Notes under the pieces: generated by a model
Seen by the model: the letters and a program-made list of their open reading frames with translations, nothing else
Databases searched by the model: none
What the model was told of the DNA's origin: nothing
Translations under genes and position numbers: made by a program
Source of the DNA: an uncultured Bacillota bacterium
Lineage (GTDB): Bacteria > Bacillota > Clostridia > Christensenellales > Borkfalkiaceae
Reading direction: 5' to 3'
DNA: 64,000 nucleotides
Assembly (NCBI GenBank): GCA_949287815.1
Contig: CASEHS010000005.1
Location: 1 to 64,000, forward strand
Part shown: in pieces, positions 26,134 to 35,892 of the stretch
Numbering within the stretch: the first letter of the stretch is position 1
Layout of the letters: each line of letters opens with the position of its first letter

Positions 26134-27132
26134 ATGAAAGGTCAGACAATATATTTTAAAAATAAACCGAAAATAATCTCCACGGCAACGATAGCGGGAC
26201 CGAAAGAATGTTGCGGCATACTCGGCAAATATGTGGATTGTGCGCTTACCGACGATATGTTCGGAGAAAAAACTTTTGAACGGGCAGAGAGAAAAATGCT
26301 TCTTTATGCCGTGGAAAAATGTATAGCGAAAGCGGAGTTGAAAACGGAAGATATAGATATATTTTTATCGGGCGATCTTCTCAATCAGATTATTTCCGCG
26401 AGTTTTACGGCGCGCGAGTTAAAAATACCTTTTTTGGGGATATACAGCGCATGTTCAACGATGAGCGAAGGGCTTTTGCTCGGCTCGGTTCTGACGGACG
26501 GCGGTTTTGCAAAAACAGTCGTAGCGGCAACGGGAAGCCATTTTTCCTCGGCTGAACGACAGTACAGGTTTCCGCTGGAACAGGGAACGACGAGACCGCC
26601 GCAATCTCAGTGGACGGTTACGGGCGCAGGAAGCGCGTTACTTTCTCTGAAAGGGAAAGGTCCTTGTATAACTTGCGCAACGGTGGGCAGGGTAATGGAT
26701 TTCGGCGTTTCGGATGTAAACAATATGGGAGCCGCAATGGCACCCGCCGCGGCAGATACAATTTTAGCGCATTTTCGGGATACGGGTAAAACGCCGAAAG
26801 ATTACGATCTTATCCTGACGGGAGACCTCGGCGCGCTGGGCGGGAAGATCGTGGAAGATCTTGTCTGGGAAAAAGGTGTGGACATATCCGAGAATCATGT
26901 GGATTGCGGTGAAATTGTCTATGACGTAAGAGAAGATGAATTTCAGGGCGGAAGCGGCGCGGGGTGCTGTGCGTCCGTATTCAATTCTTATATTTATGAC
27001 AAAATGACGCACGGAAGCGGTATCAGAAAAGTATTGTTTGCGGCAACGGGGGCGCTTCTTTCCACAGTATCTTCGGGACAGGGGGAAACAATACCCTGCG
27101 TTTCTCATGCAGTGGTGGTAGAAAATCAGTAA
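26134..27132 (+). CDS. spoVAD: Stage V sporulation protein AD
   Basis: 332 residues, normal length. SpoVAD has a thiolase-like fold and binds dipicolinic acid as part of the SpoVA channel that loads it into the forespore. Strong family blocks include 'GPKE', 'DIFLSGDLLNQ', 'ACSTMSEGLLL', 'ATGSHFSSAERQYRFP', 'AMAPAAADTI' and 'LILTGDLGALG'. A GGAAGG site lies about 15 bases before ATG, rather far. spoVAE follows nine bases later. The usual upstream partner spoVAC is absent here. Confidence 0.96.
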   Translation: MKGQTIYFKNKPKIISTATIAGPKECCGILGKYVDCALTDDMFGEKTFERAERKMLLYAVEKCIAKAELKTEDIDIFLSGDLLNQIISASFTARELKIPFLGIYSACSTMSEGLLLGSVLTDGGFAKTVVAATGSHFSSAERQYRFPLEQGTTRPPQSQWTVTGAGSALLSLKGKGPCITCATVGRVMDFGVSDVNNMGAAMAPAAADTILAHFRDTGKTPKDYDLILTGDLGALGGKIVEDLVWEKGVDISENHVDCGEIVYDVREDEFQGGSGAGCCASVFNSYIYDKMTHGSGIRKVLFAATGALLSTVSSGQGETIPCVSHAVVVENQ

Positions 27133-27141
27133 GGGGTAAAT

Positions 27142-27522
27142 ATGGATAAATATGTTGAAATTTTGCTTTCGTTTGTGAAAGCGTTTGCGGTAGGGGGTGC
27201 AATATGCACACTTGCGCAGGTCATAATCAATTTTACAAAATTGACGGCAGGGAAAATACTTGTATTTTTTATGCTTTCGGGGGTAGTGCTCGGCGCACTG
27301 GGAATATATGGTAAACTTGTTGATTTTGCGGGCGCCGGGGCAACGGTACCAATTTCAGGATTCGGATATCTCCTTGCGCGCGGAGCCATGCTCGGGGCAA
27401 AAAAAGGGCTTTTCGGTGCTATAACGGGTGCGCTTTCCGCGGCGAGTGCGGGTATAACCGCAGCGATCGTTTTCGGATTTTTATTTGCAGTTATTTTTAA
27501 GCCGAAAAGCAAGAAAAATTAA
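27142..27522 (+). CDS. spoVAE: Stage V sporulation protein AE (SpoVAEb type)
   Basis: 126 residues with four membrane helices. The pattern 'AFAVGGAICTLAQVIINFTKLT' near the N-terminus and 'GFGYLLARGAMLGAKKGLFGAITGAL' in the middle is typical of SpoVAE, a membrane part of the dipicolinic acid channel in the spore inner membrane. It is nine bases behind spoVAD and clearly in the same transcript. spoVAC, needed in other spore formers, is not next to it. Confidence 0.94.
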   Translation: MDKYVEILLSFVKAFAVGGAICTLAQVIINFTKLTAGKILVFFMLSGVVLGALGIYGKLVDFAGAGATVPISGFGYLLARGAMLGAKKGLFGAITGALSAASAGITAAIVFGFLFAVIFKPKSKKN

Positions 27523-27555
27523 AAAAATTTTACGGCTAAGTTTTTATTGAATTAA

Positions 27556-27584
27556 GAATATTTAAAAAATTGATAGCATATAAA
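27556..27584 (+). promoter_or_regulatory. Sigma-E promoter of yunB
   Basis: GAATATT (27556-27562) matches the sigma-E -35 consensus KMATATT fully. After 14 bases, CATATAAA (27577-27584) matches six of eight in the -10. The start would fall at about 27591, next to the ATG at 27593. Confidence 0.6.
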
Positions 27585-27592
27585 TTATCGGA

Positions 27593-28270
27593 ATGGTATC
27601 TTATGCACGTTATTACCGTTACAAACGAAAAAGAGGTTCTTCAAAAAAGAGGATCATCGTTGTTGCGTGCGTTTTTACCGCAGTACTGGTGTTCCTGACA
27701 ATTTTTATTCAACGGAATGTGAGCGGGGTCCTGTATAAACTGAGTGAAGCGAGTATCCGTTCGATGAGTACTGCCGCCGTAAATGAAACGGTTACGCAAA
27801 CTCTTTCGGATACGGATTACGATTCGTTGGTCACGATCACATACGGGGAAGACAGCAGAATAACGAGTATCAGTGCGAATGCGTACAGAGTGAATTTACT
27901 TGCCCGTAAAATGGTTGCAGGAACAACGCAGCTTCTTGCGGAAAAAGGAACGGGAGGAGTAAAAGTTCCTATAGGCGCATTTACGGGTATAGGTTTTCTG
28001 TCGGGAGCAGGTCCGAAAGTAACGTTCAAGATTATAGCGGTAAACAGAGTTGAATGTACCTTCCGTTCGTCTTTTCAGGCGGCGGGGATCAATCAGACGG
28101 TACATAGTATCTACCTCGACGTAACCAGCGAAGTCTCTGTGGTTTTGCCTTCCGGCACAAAAAAAATTTCAACGGTTACCGAAGTTATGGTTGCGGAAAG
28201 CCTGATCGTCGGGGAAGTTCCTGATATATATTGGGGTAAAGACATTTTTTCACAAATTAAGACGGGTTGA
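27593..28270 (+). CDS. yunB: Sporulation protein YunB
   Basis: 225 residues. A basic N-terminus (residues 1-20) precedes one membrane helix (about 21-41) and an exported domain. The 'VKVPIGAFTGIGFLSGAGPKVTFK' block and the C-terminal 'GEVPDIYWGKD' are typical of YunB, a mother-cell (sigma-E) sporulation protein of unclear role in Bacillus. No Shine-Dalgarno site precedes the ATG and the sigma-E promoter would place the mRNA end right at it. No later in-frame start keeps the membrane anchor. Confidence 0.9.
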   Translation: MVSYARYYRYKRKRGSSKKRIIVVACVFTAVLVFLTIFIQRNVSGVLYKLSEASIRSMSTAAVNETVTQTLSDTDYDSLVTITYGEDSRITSISANAYRVNLLARKMVAGTTQLLAEKGTGGVKVPIGAFTGIGFLSGAGPKVTFKIIAVNRVECTFRSSFQAAGINQTVHSIYLDVTSEVSVVLPSGTKKISTVTEVMVAESLIVGEVPDIYWGKDIFSQIKTG

Positions 28271-28324
28271 AAAGAAACCATTACATGAAAACTTAAGAAA
28301 ATTTTTGCTTATGTATCAAATTCG

Positions 28325-28353
28325 TTGACTTTTCTTTTATATTCGGGTATAGT
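28325..28353 (+). promoter_or_regulatory. Promoter of the pheST T-box operon
   Basis: TTGACT (28325-28330), 17 bases, TATAGT (28348-28353). Transcription starts just before the T-box stem I. Confidence 0.75.
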
Positions 28354-28365
28354 AATAGAAAAGAA

Positions 28366-28617
28366 AAGGCTATGACGAAGACAGACGGACACTACGTTTT
28401 TCATAAGAGAGGAGAACCCGTCGGCTGAAAAGTTCTCCGTAAAACAAGTTCGTTATTCACTTTTGAGCCGCCTCGTGAAACCTCGGAAGATACGCGGGAG
28501 TAGTGTAGGCCGTAACCGGTGCGTTAAGCGGAGAATGAGACGGAGTTTTTCCGTGAACATAGGTGGTACAGCGTTATTTATGCGCCCTGTGAATTTTCAC
28601 AGGGCGTTTATTTTTTT
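28366..28617 (+). promoter_or_regulatory. T-box riboswitch (tRNA-Phe type) of pheST
   Basis: The stem I base is GGCT (28368-28371) with AGCC (28466-28469). The conserved T-box sequence AGGTGGTACAGCG lies at 28561-28573 and can pair with uncharged tRNA CCA ends. A strong terminator follows: CGCCCTGTGA (28583-28592) with TCACAGGGCG (28597-28606), then a T-rich run. The probable specifier codon is TTC at 28449-28451 (Phe), on the 3' side of stem I. It should permit readthrough when tRNA-Phe is uncharged. Confidence 0.9.
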
Positions 28618-28652
28618 ACAGGCATCCGCCGAGCGCGGAAAGCGGAGGTAAC

Positions 28653-29681
28653 ATGAAAGAAAATATTGAAAATATAAAGAATGAGATTTCTTTGTATCTG
28701 GCAGTAAACAATCACATATCAAGAAAAGATCTTTTTGATTTTAAGATGAACTATCTCGGCAAAACGGGCAGTATTTCCGCATTGTCAAAAGGTATGCGCG
28801 ATGTGCCTGCCGAACAGCGTCCCGAAGTGGGAAAACTGATCAGCGATCTTCGTACTTGGGCAGAGCAAGTGTTTGCCGATAAGGAAGAACAGATCAAAAA
28901 GGCGGAACTTGCAGCGCGGTATGCTTCGGAGCGCATAGATGTCACTATGCCTGCGCAATTCCGTGAGACGGGAACACTGCACCCGATCAGCCTCGTAAAG
29001 AAAGAGATCATAGACTGTTTTGCAGGAATGGGCTTTGAAATTTTCGAAGGGCCTGAAATCGAAAAGGATTATTATAATTTCCAGGCACTCAATATTCCTG
29101 CCGATCATCCTGCGAGGGATATGCAGGACACTTTCTTTGTGACTGAAGATTTTCTGCTTCGTTCGCAGACTTCTTCAGGTCAGATCCGCGTAATGGAAAA
29201 TAAGCGCCCTCCGATAAAGGTATTAAGTCCCGGCAGAGTTTACCGTTCGGACAGCGATGCAACTCATTCTCCCATGTTCCATCAGATGGAAGGATTGGTT
29301 GTAGATAAGGGGATAACCCTTTGCGACTTGAAAGGGCTTTTAGATGAGTTTGCCCGTAAAATGTTTACCTCGGAGACAAAGACTCGCCTTCGTCCTTCGT
29401 ATTTCCCGTTTACGGAGCCGAGCGTGGAAGTGGATCTTTCCTGCCATAACTGCGGGGGAAAAGGGTGCCGAATCTGTAAGGGTACGGGCTGGATAGAAAT
29501 TCTCGGCGCGGGTATGGTCAACCGCAAAGTGCTCGAAAACTGCGGCGTCGATCCTGACGAATATACGGGATTTGCGTTCGGCATGGGGTTGGAGCGCATT
29601 GCAATGATCAAGTACGGCATCAACGATATGCGTTATCTCTTTGAAAACGACGTGCGATTGCTCAAACAATTCAAGGATTAA
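28653..29681 (+). CDS. pheS: Phenylalanyl-tRNA synthetase alpha subunit
   Basis: 342 residues, normal length. Catalytic subunit of the alpha2-beta2 class II enzyme that charges tRNA-Phe. An N-terminal coiled-coil arm (about 1-85) binds tRNA. Motif 2 is in '[23 protein letters not shown]', and motif 3 in '[18 protein letters not shown]'. A CxxC-type cluster ('[18 protein letters not shown]' region) near residue 255-275 is seen in many PheS proteins. Controlled by the upstream T-box; pheT follows 15 bases later. Confidence 0.97.
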   Translation: MKENIENIKNEISLYLAVNNHISRKDLFDFKMNYLGKTGSISALSKGMRDVPAEQRPEVGKLISDLRTWAEQVFADKEEQIKKAELAARYASERIDVTMPAQFRETGTLHPISLVKKEIIDCFAGMGFEIFEGPEIEKDYYNFQALNIPADHPARDMQDTFFVTEDFLLRSQTSSGQIRVMENKRPPIKVLSPGRVYRSDSDATHSPMFHQMEGLVVDKGITLCDLKGLLDEFARKMFTSETKTRLRPSYFPFTEPSVEVDLSCHNCGGKGCRICKGTGWIEILGAGMVNRKVLENCGVDPDEYTGFAFGMGLERIAMIKYGINDMRYLFENDVRLLKQFKD

Positions 29682-29696
29682 GGAGGACTCAGAAAG

Positions 29697-32084
29697 ATGA
29701 AAGCACCTCTCAGCTGGTTAAAAGATTATGTTGATATAGATATTTCTGCGGAGGAACTTAAAGATAAACTTTTCTCCTGCGGATTTGAAGTGGAAGAACT
29801 TATATATGTCGGAGCGGAAGTGGAAAAATGCGTTGTCGGAAAAATTGTTTCCCTTGAAAAGCATCCCGATGCCGACAAATTGCAGATTTGCAAGCTGGAT
29901 TGCGGCGAATACGGTCACGAAATACAGATCGTAACGGGTGCAGACAACGTATTTGTCGGTGCGCTTGTGCCCGTTGCGCTTGACGGTTCGTCTTTGCACG
30001 GCGGAATAAAAATCAAAAAAGGAAAACTGCGCGGCGTGGAATCGTGCGGTATGCTTTGCTCTGGTGAAGAACTCGGCATCAACGATGATTGGTACGAAGG
30101 CGCTGACGTAAACGGGATTTTGATTATTAAAGAGGATGTTCCTCTCGGAACGGATATCCGTAAAGTGGTGGGATTGGACGATTATATTTTTGATATAGCC
30201 GTAACGGCAAACCGTCCCGACTGTCAGTGCGTTTACGGTATTGCGCGTGAAATATCGGCATTGCTTGCTAAGCCGCTTACACCGGTAGAACTTGTCTATA
30301 AAGCAGAAACGTTCACGACGAGCGGCAGGGTAAACGTTTCAGTGGAAGCGCCCGACCTTTGCCCTCGTTATATTGCGCATTACGTCCGTGAACTTAAAAT
30401 TGAAAAGTCACCGCAGTGGATGAGGAGAAGGCTTGCTCTTTCAGGGCTTCGTTCGATCAACAACGTGGTAGATATTACGAATTTTGTGCTTTTAGAGCTC
30501 GGTCAGCCGATGCACGCTTTCGATCTTTCCAAAATTTCGCAGAATAAGATCTGTGTGCGCCGTGCGGCGGATGGGGAAAAGATTGTAACGCTCGACGAAA
30601 AAGAGTTTGAGCTTAAAGAAAACAATCTTGTCATTGCAGACGGAACAAAGCCTGTCGCTCTTGCGGGCGTAATGGGTGGATTGAATAGTGGAATTTCGGA
30701 AGAAACGAGCGAAGTTCTGTTTGAAAGCGCGAAGTTTGAAAGGGCAAATATTCGCAGAACTTCCCGTAAACTCGGGCAGAAGAGCGACTCGTCTTCCCGT
30801 TTTGAAAAGGGCGTGGACGCATATACGACGGGCGTTGCGATCAACCGTGCACTTAATCTTATCGATACGCTTGGCTGCGGTAAAATAGCGGGAGACCGCT
30901 TTGATATCGAAGCGGAGACTGTAAAGCCTACGGTAATTACGACAACTTATAAAAAGATAAATGATCTTCTCGGCATTGAAGTGCCTGAGCGTACAATACG
31001 TGCGATTTTAGAGCGTCTCAATTTCAATGTCAAAACTAAAGGCGGGGAAATAATTGTAACTGCGCCTGCATACCGTGAAGATATCGAAGGTTATCCCGAT
31101 CTTGCGGAGGAAGTTATCCGTATGTACGGGTACGATCATATCATCGGTACTTTTATGCCTACGGCGCAGATCACGAACGGCGGACTTACCGATAAACAGC
31201 GCGCGGCTGAACGGGTAAAGAAGATCCTGCGAGGTCAGAATTATAATGAGATCATCACGTATTCATTTATCTCCCCGAAAGATTATCAGCTTTTGCGTAT
31301 CCCTGAAAAGGCGGAACAGGCAATTAAGATCGTCAATCCGATCGGGGAAGATCTTAGCATTATGCGTACCACTCTCGCTCCTTCCATGCTCGAAACTTTG
31401 GTGCGCAATATTCGCCGCGGAAACAGCGAAGCAAGACTTTTTGAACTTGCGTCTGTGTATATTGCAAAATCCTTGCCGCTTACGGAGATGCCTTCGGAAG
31501 AGCTGACTCTTTGCTGCGGAATTTACGGTGAAAAGGAGAACTTTTTCACGGCCAAAGGCGTATATGAGTCGATCGCGGAACAGTTCGGACTGTCTTTTGA
31601 ATATGTACCTGCGACCGTTCCGTTCCTGCATCCCGGAAAGAGTGCGCTCATTAAATTTAACGGAAAGGAGATCGGATATTTCGGTGAACTTGCACCCGAT
31701 CTTGCGGAAGAGCTTGCGATCGAAACGAATGTATATCTCGGAGAACTTGATTACGCAAAAATCGAAAGTGCGCTCCTTTCACCTTTGGTATTTAAACCGC
31801 TTCCGAAGTTCCCTGAGGTCGTACGCGATCTCGCTTTGATAGCAGATGAGACGGTAACTTGCTCACAGGTAGAACAGGCGATCCGTGAAGGTTCAAAATT
31901 TGTCACCGATGTAAAAATGTTTGACGTATATCGCGGCGCACAGATCGGGGAAGGGAAAAAGAGTATGGCGTTCAAAATTACGTTTACGCCGCATGAAAAA
32001 GCATTTACACCCGAAGACGCGGACGGCAATATCAAGCGCATTTTGCGCCGCCTGTCCGAAACGCTTGGAATAAGTTTAAGATAA
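29697..32084 (+). CDS. pheT: Phenylalanyl-tRNA synthetase beta subunit
   Basis: 795 residues, full length. Domains in order: the tRNA-binding EMAP/OB domain (about 40-150), B3/B4 editing domain that hydrolyses Tyr-tRNA-Phe, B5 domains, a catalytic-like core, and the C-terminal anticodon-binding fold (FDX-ACB, last ~95 residues). It forms the heterotetramer with PheS. AGGAGG precedes ATG. No terminator is obvious after it, and the next gene has its own promoter. Confidence 0.97.
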   Translation: MKAPLSWLKDYVDIDISAEELKDKLFSCGFEVEELIYVGAEVEKCVVGKIVSLEKHPDADKLQICKLDCGEYGHEIQIVTGADNVFVGALVPVALDGSSLHGGIKIKKGKLRGVESCGMLCSGEELGINDDWYEGADVNGILIIKEDVPLGTDIRKVVGLDDYIFDIAVTANRPDCQCVYGIAREISALLAKPLTPVELVYKAETFTTSGRVNVSVEAPDLCPRYIAHYVRELKIEKSPQWMRRRLALSGLRSINNVVDITNFVLLELGQPMHAFDLSKISQNKICVRRAADGEKIVTLDEKEFELKENNLVIADGTKPVALAGVMGGLNSGISEETSEVLFESAKFERANIRRTSRKLGQKSDSSSRFEKGVDAYTTGVAINRALNLIDTLGCGKIAGDRFDIEAETVKPTVITTTYKKINDLLGIEVPERTIRAILERLNFNVKTKGGEIIVTAPAYREDIEGYPDLAEEVIRMYGYDHIIGTFMPTAQITNGGLTDKQRAAERVKKILRGQNYNEIITYSFISPKDYQLLRIPEKAEQAIKIVNPIGEDLSIMRTTLAPSMLETLVRNIRRGNSEARLFELASVYIAKSLPLTEMPSEELTLCCGIYGEKENFFTAKGVYESIAEQFGLSFEYVPATVPFLHPGKSALIKFNGKEIGYFGELAPDLAEELAIETNVYLGELDYAKIESALLSPLVFKPLPKFPEVVRDLALIADETVTCSQVEQAIREGSKFVTDVKMFDVYRGAQIGEGKKSMAFKITFTPHEKAFTPEDADGNIKRILRRLSETLGISLR

Positions 32085-32119
32085 AACTTTTAATTTGGAA
32101 GCTCAATTCTTCCGAACGA

Positions 32120-32148
32120 TTGCAAGTCGGGTGAAAAAGTGATATAAT
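32120..32148 (+). promoter_or_regulatory. Promoter of the paaK-ior operon
   Basis: TTGCAA (32120-32125), 17 bases, TATAAT (32143-32148), with TGA just before the -10 (extended type). Confidence 0.7.
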
Positions 32149-32221
32149 TATTTTTATAGCCACTTAAATTTACAATGAAGAGAAATTCAGTCGCGGGGGT
32201 ATCCGCGGGGGAGAGAAAGAA

Positions 32222-33514
32222 ATGTTCAGTCCTGAAATCGAAACGATGAGCAGAAAAGAGATCAAAGAAATGCAGCTGGAGCGATTGAAATATATCGTTC
32301 GGTATGCTTATGATAACGTGCGTATGTACAGGGAGCGTTTTGATTCGATCGGCTTGAAACCCGAACATATCAAAACATTTAAAGATATTGAAAATATTCC
32401 TTATACGACGAAAGACGATCTCAGGGATAACTATCCTTTTGATCTTCTGGCCGTTCCGATGAAGAAAATTGTCCGTATTCATGCTTCGAGCGGAACGACG
32501 GGTAAGCCTATCACTTGCGGGTACACCCGCAAAGATCTGGATAACTGGTCGACTTGTCTTGCAAGGGTTCTTGCGATGGCAGGGGCTACGGATGAGGATA
32601 TTTTTCAGATTTCTTTTGGGTACGGGCTCTTCACGGGCGGATTCGGATTGCATTACGGTGTGGAAAAATTGGGCGCAACGGTTGTGCCTATGTCGAGCGG
32701 AAACACAGAGCGTCAGCTTATGATCATGAAAGATTTCGGCGTCACAGCACTGATTGCAACTCCTAGTTATGCAATGTATCTTGCGGAAACGGCAAAACGC
32801 GAAGGGATTCTCAACGATCTGAAACTTCGGCTTGTCTGTATGGGGGCAGAGGCTTCTACGGCGGAAACACACGAATCTCTGCAAAGAATTTTCGGGGCGT
32901 TTCCTACCGAAAATTACGGACTTACAGAAGTCGGCGGCCCTGGCGTTTCGGGCGAATGCCGCGAAAAAGCGGGTATGCATATCAATGAGGATATGTATTA
33001 TCCTGAAATCGTAAATATAGAAAAGAATCGTGTTCTCGGCGAAGGTGAACAGGGTGAAATGCTTCTGACCACTCTTACAAAAGAGGGAATGCCTATCCTT
33101 CGTTATCGCACGAAAGATATCACGTCCCTTACATATGAACCTTGCAAATGCGGAAGAACGCTGGCAAGGATGTCGAGAGTCGTCGGAAGAACGGACGATA
33201 TGCTGATCATCCGCGGGGTAAACGTATTCCCGTCCCAGATCGAGAGTGTTCTGATGGGAATGGAACAACTCGGTAAGACGTACGAGATTATTGTGGACAG
33301 GGTCAATTATATGGACACGCTGGAAGTCAAGGTGGAAGTGGATGATGCAAATCTTCTTACCGACTATTCCAAATTGGAAGAATTGGTGGCAAATATCAAG
33401 AAAAGACTTCGCGTTGTTTTGCAACTGGACGTAAAAGTCAAACTTGTAGAGCCTTTCTCGATCAAGCGTGCGGAAGGAAAGGTAAAGAGAGTAACCGATC
33501 TTCGGAAAAAATAA
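32222..33514 (+). CDS. paaK: Phenylacetate-CoA ligase family protein (first copy)
   Basis: 430 residues, the usual PaaK length. AMP-forming acyl-CoA ligase of the ANL superfamily. The phosphate loop 'HASSGTTGKP', the core 'YGLTEVGGPG', the 'LRYRTKD' hinge region and 'GRTDDMLIIRGVNVFPSQIE' are all present. It interconverts aryl acids and aryl-CoA. Beside the indolepyruvate oxidoreductase it most likely releases or activates arylacetates formed from aromatic amino acids. Start supported by GGGGGAGAG upstream. Confidence 0.93.
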   Translation: MFSPEIETMSRKEIKEMQLERLKYIVRYAYDNVRMYRERFDSIGLKPEHIKTFKDIENIPYTTKDDLRDNYPFDLLAVPMKKIVRIHASSGTTGKPITCGYTRKDLDNWSTCLARVLAMAGATDEDIFQISFGYGLFTGGFGLHYGVEKLGATVVPMSSGNTERQLMIMKDFGVTALIATPSYAMYLAETAKREGILNDLKLRLVCMGAEASTAETHESLQRIFGAFPTENYGLTEVGGPGVSGECREKAGMHINEDMYYPEIVNIEKNRVLGEGEQGEMLLTTLTKEGMPILRYRTKDITSLTYEPCKCGRTLARMSRVVGRTDDMLIIRGVNVFPSQIESVLMGMEQLGKTYEIIVDRVNYMDTLEVKVEVDDANLLTDYSKLEELVANIKKRLRVVLQLDVKVKLVEPFSIKRAEGKVKRVTDLRKK

Positions 33515-33571
33515 AAAAGGATTCGGCGTAAAAGTTTTTGCGTCGGAGTTTAAAGTTTATACGAGGTTATT

Positions 33572-35278
33572 ATGAAGAAATTATTATTGGGAGATTTTGC
33601 CGTAGCGCGCGGCGCATGGGAGGCAGGTGTAAAAGTAGCAACTGCATATCCCGGAACGCCCTCTACGGAAATTACGGAGGAACTGGCGCGTTATCCTGAG
33701 GTTTACAGCGAATGGTCTCCGAATGAAAAGGTAGCATTGGAAGTAGGTATCGGTTCGGCAATGCGCGGTGCGCGTACGATCGTATCGATGAAACACGTCG
33801 GTTTGAATGTGGCTTGCGATCCGCTCTTTACTGCGGCATACACGGGCGTGAATGCAGGGCTTGTAATAGCCGTTGCAGACGATCCTTCCGTTTTCAGTTC
33901 ACAGAACGAGCAGGATACGAGACTTACGGCAGTGAGTGCAAAAGTTCCCGTAATTGAGCCTTCCGATAGTGAAGAAGCAAAAGAGTTTGCCAAGCAGGCT
34001 TTTGAACTTTCCGAAAAATACGATACGCCTGTAATTTTGCGCCTCACAACGCGAGTCGCTCATTCGCAGAGCCTTGTAGAACTTGGAGAACGCAAGGAAC
34101 TTCCCAATAAGGCATATGAACGCAATATTGCAAAATACGTCATGATGCCTGCAAATGCGCGCGTAAAGCACGTGGTTGTAGAAGATCGAATCAAAAAGCT
34201 TTCGGAGGATTCCAACGCTTTTTCTATTAACAGAGTGGAAGAAGGAAGTAAGGATCTGGGTATCATCTGCTCGGGCGGCGTTTATCAGTACGTTAAAGAG
34301 GCATTGCCGGAAGCCAGCGTTCTCAAACTTGGAATGGTATATCCGCTGCCTTATAAAATGATCGCTGAATTTGCAAAGAGCGTTAAGCGTTGCGTCGTGG
34401 CGGAAGAACTTGCTCCGCACATTGAAACCCTCGTGAAAGCAGAGGGGATCGCAGTGGAAGGGAAAAATATTTTCCCGCTCAACGGTGAATTTTCCGCAAA
34501 ACTTATCCGTGAAAAAATACTCGGCGAAAAATCGGAAGTTAAGGCAGAGAATGTTCCCGCCCGTCCTCCCGTGCTTTGTGCAGGTTGTCCGCATAGGGGA
34601 GTATTTTACGTCCTTTCAAAATTAAAGCTTAATGTGCTTGGCGATATCGGCTGTTATACTTTGGGCGCGGTTCCGCCCCTCGGTTCTATGGATGCAGTCG
34701 TGTGTATGGGCGCGAGCATCGGTATGGCTGTCGGATTCGATAAAGCCGATCCCGAAGCGCATAAACATTCGGTTGCAGTTATCGGCGATTCCACGTTTAT
34801 CCACAGCGGTATCACGGGATTGGTCGATGCGGTATATAACCGTGCCAAAATTACCGTTGTTATTCTCGATAACCGCACGACGGGTATGACGGGACATCAG
34901 AACCATCCGGCAACGGGCAAAACGATCAAAAATGAACCTACATACGAATTGCAACTGGATGAAGTTTGCCGTGCGGTCGGCGTGAAAAACGTCCGTATGG
35001 TCGATCCTGCAAATCTTAAAGAAACGGAGGAAGCGATCAAAGCGGCGCTTGCCGAAGAAGAAGTTTCCGTTGTGATCGCAAAGCACCCGTGTGTTCTTCT
35101 TACGAAGAAACTTTATAATGGGTTTAAGGTAAATGATAAATGCAAGAAGTGCAAGGCGTGCATGAAACTCGGTTGTCCCGCGATCGTAAACGGGAAAAAC
35201 GGGATCACGATCGATACGTCTTTGTGTACCGAATGCGGCTTGTGCAAGAGCGTGTGCAAGTTCGGCGCGATTGAATAG
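33572..35278 (+). CDS. iorA: Indolepyruvate:ferredoxin oxidoreductase alpha subunit
   Basis: 568 residues. It oxidatively decarboxylates arylpyruvates (from Trp, Phe, Tyr) to aryl-acetyl-CoA, reducing ferredoxin. The N-terminal pyrimidine domain ('GVKVATAYPGTPSTEI'), the TPP-binding domain ('GDIGCYTLG', 'IGDSTFIHSG', 'LDNRTTGMTG') and two C-terminal 4Fe-4S motifs are intact. Those motifs are CxxCxxCx4C and CxxCxxCx3C in the last 45 residues. iorB follows in the same operon. Oxygen-sensitive chemistry implies an anaerobe. Confidence 0.96.
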   Translation: MKKLLLGDFAVARGAWEAGVKVATAYPGTPSTEITEELARYPEVYSEWSPNEKVALEVGIGSAMRGARTIVSMKHVGLNVACDPLFTAAYTGVNAGLVIAVADDPSVFSSQNEQDTRLTAVSAKVPVIEPSDSEEAKEFAKQAFELSEKYDTPVILRLTTRVAHSQSLVELGERKELPNKAYERNIAKYVMMPANARVKHVVVEDRIKKLSEDSNAFSINRVEEGSKDLGIICSGGVYQYVKEALPEASVLKLGMVYPLPYKMIAEFAKSVKRCVVAEELAPHIETLVKAEGIAVEGKNIFPLNGEFSAKLIREKILGEKSEVKAENVPARPPVLCAGCPHRGVFYVLSKLKLNVLGDIGCYTLGAVPPLGSMDAVVCMGASIGMAVGFDKADPEAHKHSVAVIGDSTFIHSGITGLVDAVYNRAKITVVILDNRTTGMTGHQNHPATGKTIKNEPTYELQLDEVCRAVGVKNVRMVDPANLKETEEAIKAALAEEEVSVVIAKHPCVLLTKKLYNGFKVNDKCKKCKACMKLGCPAIVNGKNGITIDTSLCTECGLCKSVCKFGAIE

Positions 35279-35288
35279 GAGGAAACAT

Positions 35289-35840
35289 ATGGATATTCTG
35301 ATAGTCGGTGTCGGCGGACAGGGAACACTTCTTGCAAGCCGAGTGCTTGGAAAATACGCGCTTGATTGCGGTTTTGACGTTAAACTCAGCGAAGTGCACG
35401 GAATGGCACAGCGCGGCGGCAGCGTTATGACATATGTAAGGATCGGGGAAAAGATTGCGTCGCCTATCATTGATGAGGGCGGTGCGGATCTGATCCTGGC
35501 GTTTGAAAAGTTGGAAGCGTTGCGTTATGCTCATTTCCTTAAAGAAAGCGGTGAAATATTATATTCCACACAGGAAATCATGCCTATGCCTGTAGTTACG
35601 GGTGCGGCTGAGTATCCCGAAGGAATTGAAAATAAACTGAAAGGAACGGGCATTGATGCGCTTTCATTGGCGGTCAAGGCTGGAAACACGAAAGCGGCAA
35701 ACTCGGTCATGCTCGGTGCGCTTTGCAAAAAACTTGGGCTTGACAGGGAAAAATTTGAAAATGCATTGCTTTCCAGTATACCGCAAAAGACAGTGGAAAT
35801 GAACAAAGCGGCTTTTGCGCTCGGTTATGAAGCGGTTTAA
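35289..35840 (+). CDS. iorB: Indolepyruvate:ferredoxin oxidoreductase beta subunit
   Basis: 183 residues from ATG 35289, seven bases after TAGGAGG. It is the gamma-domain type subunit of 2-oxoacid:ferredoxin oxidoreductases and carries the typical 'VGVGGQGTLLASRVLG' start, 'SEVHGMAQRGGSV' and 'NSVMLGALCKKLG'. It works with IorA in one complex. Ten bases separate it from iorA, and the next ligase gene starts 52 bases after it. Confidence 0.95.
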   Translation: MDILIVGVGGQGTLLASRVLGKYALDCGFDVKLSEVHGMAQRGGSVMTYVRIGEKIASPIIDEGGADLILAFEKLEALRYAHFLKESGEILYSTQEIMPMPVVTGAAEYPEGIENKLKGTGIDALSLAVKAGNTKAANSVMLGALCKKLGLDREKFENALLSSIPQKTVEMNKAAFALGYEAV

Positions 35841-35892
35841 GAAAAAAGCGGAATTTAAGTTAAAGTTCGGAAAAAATATTCAGGTAAAAAAG

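Noticed and set aside
32090..33424. A 444-codon open frame on the minus strand across the first paaK gene
   Set aside because: Shadow of paaK, which has complete ligase motifs, a promoter and a ribosome-binding site; the antisense product is Arg/His/Phe-rich with no known pattern.
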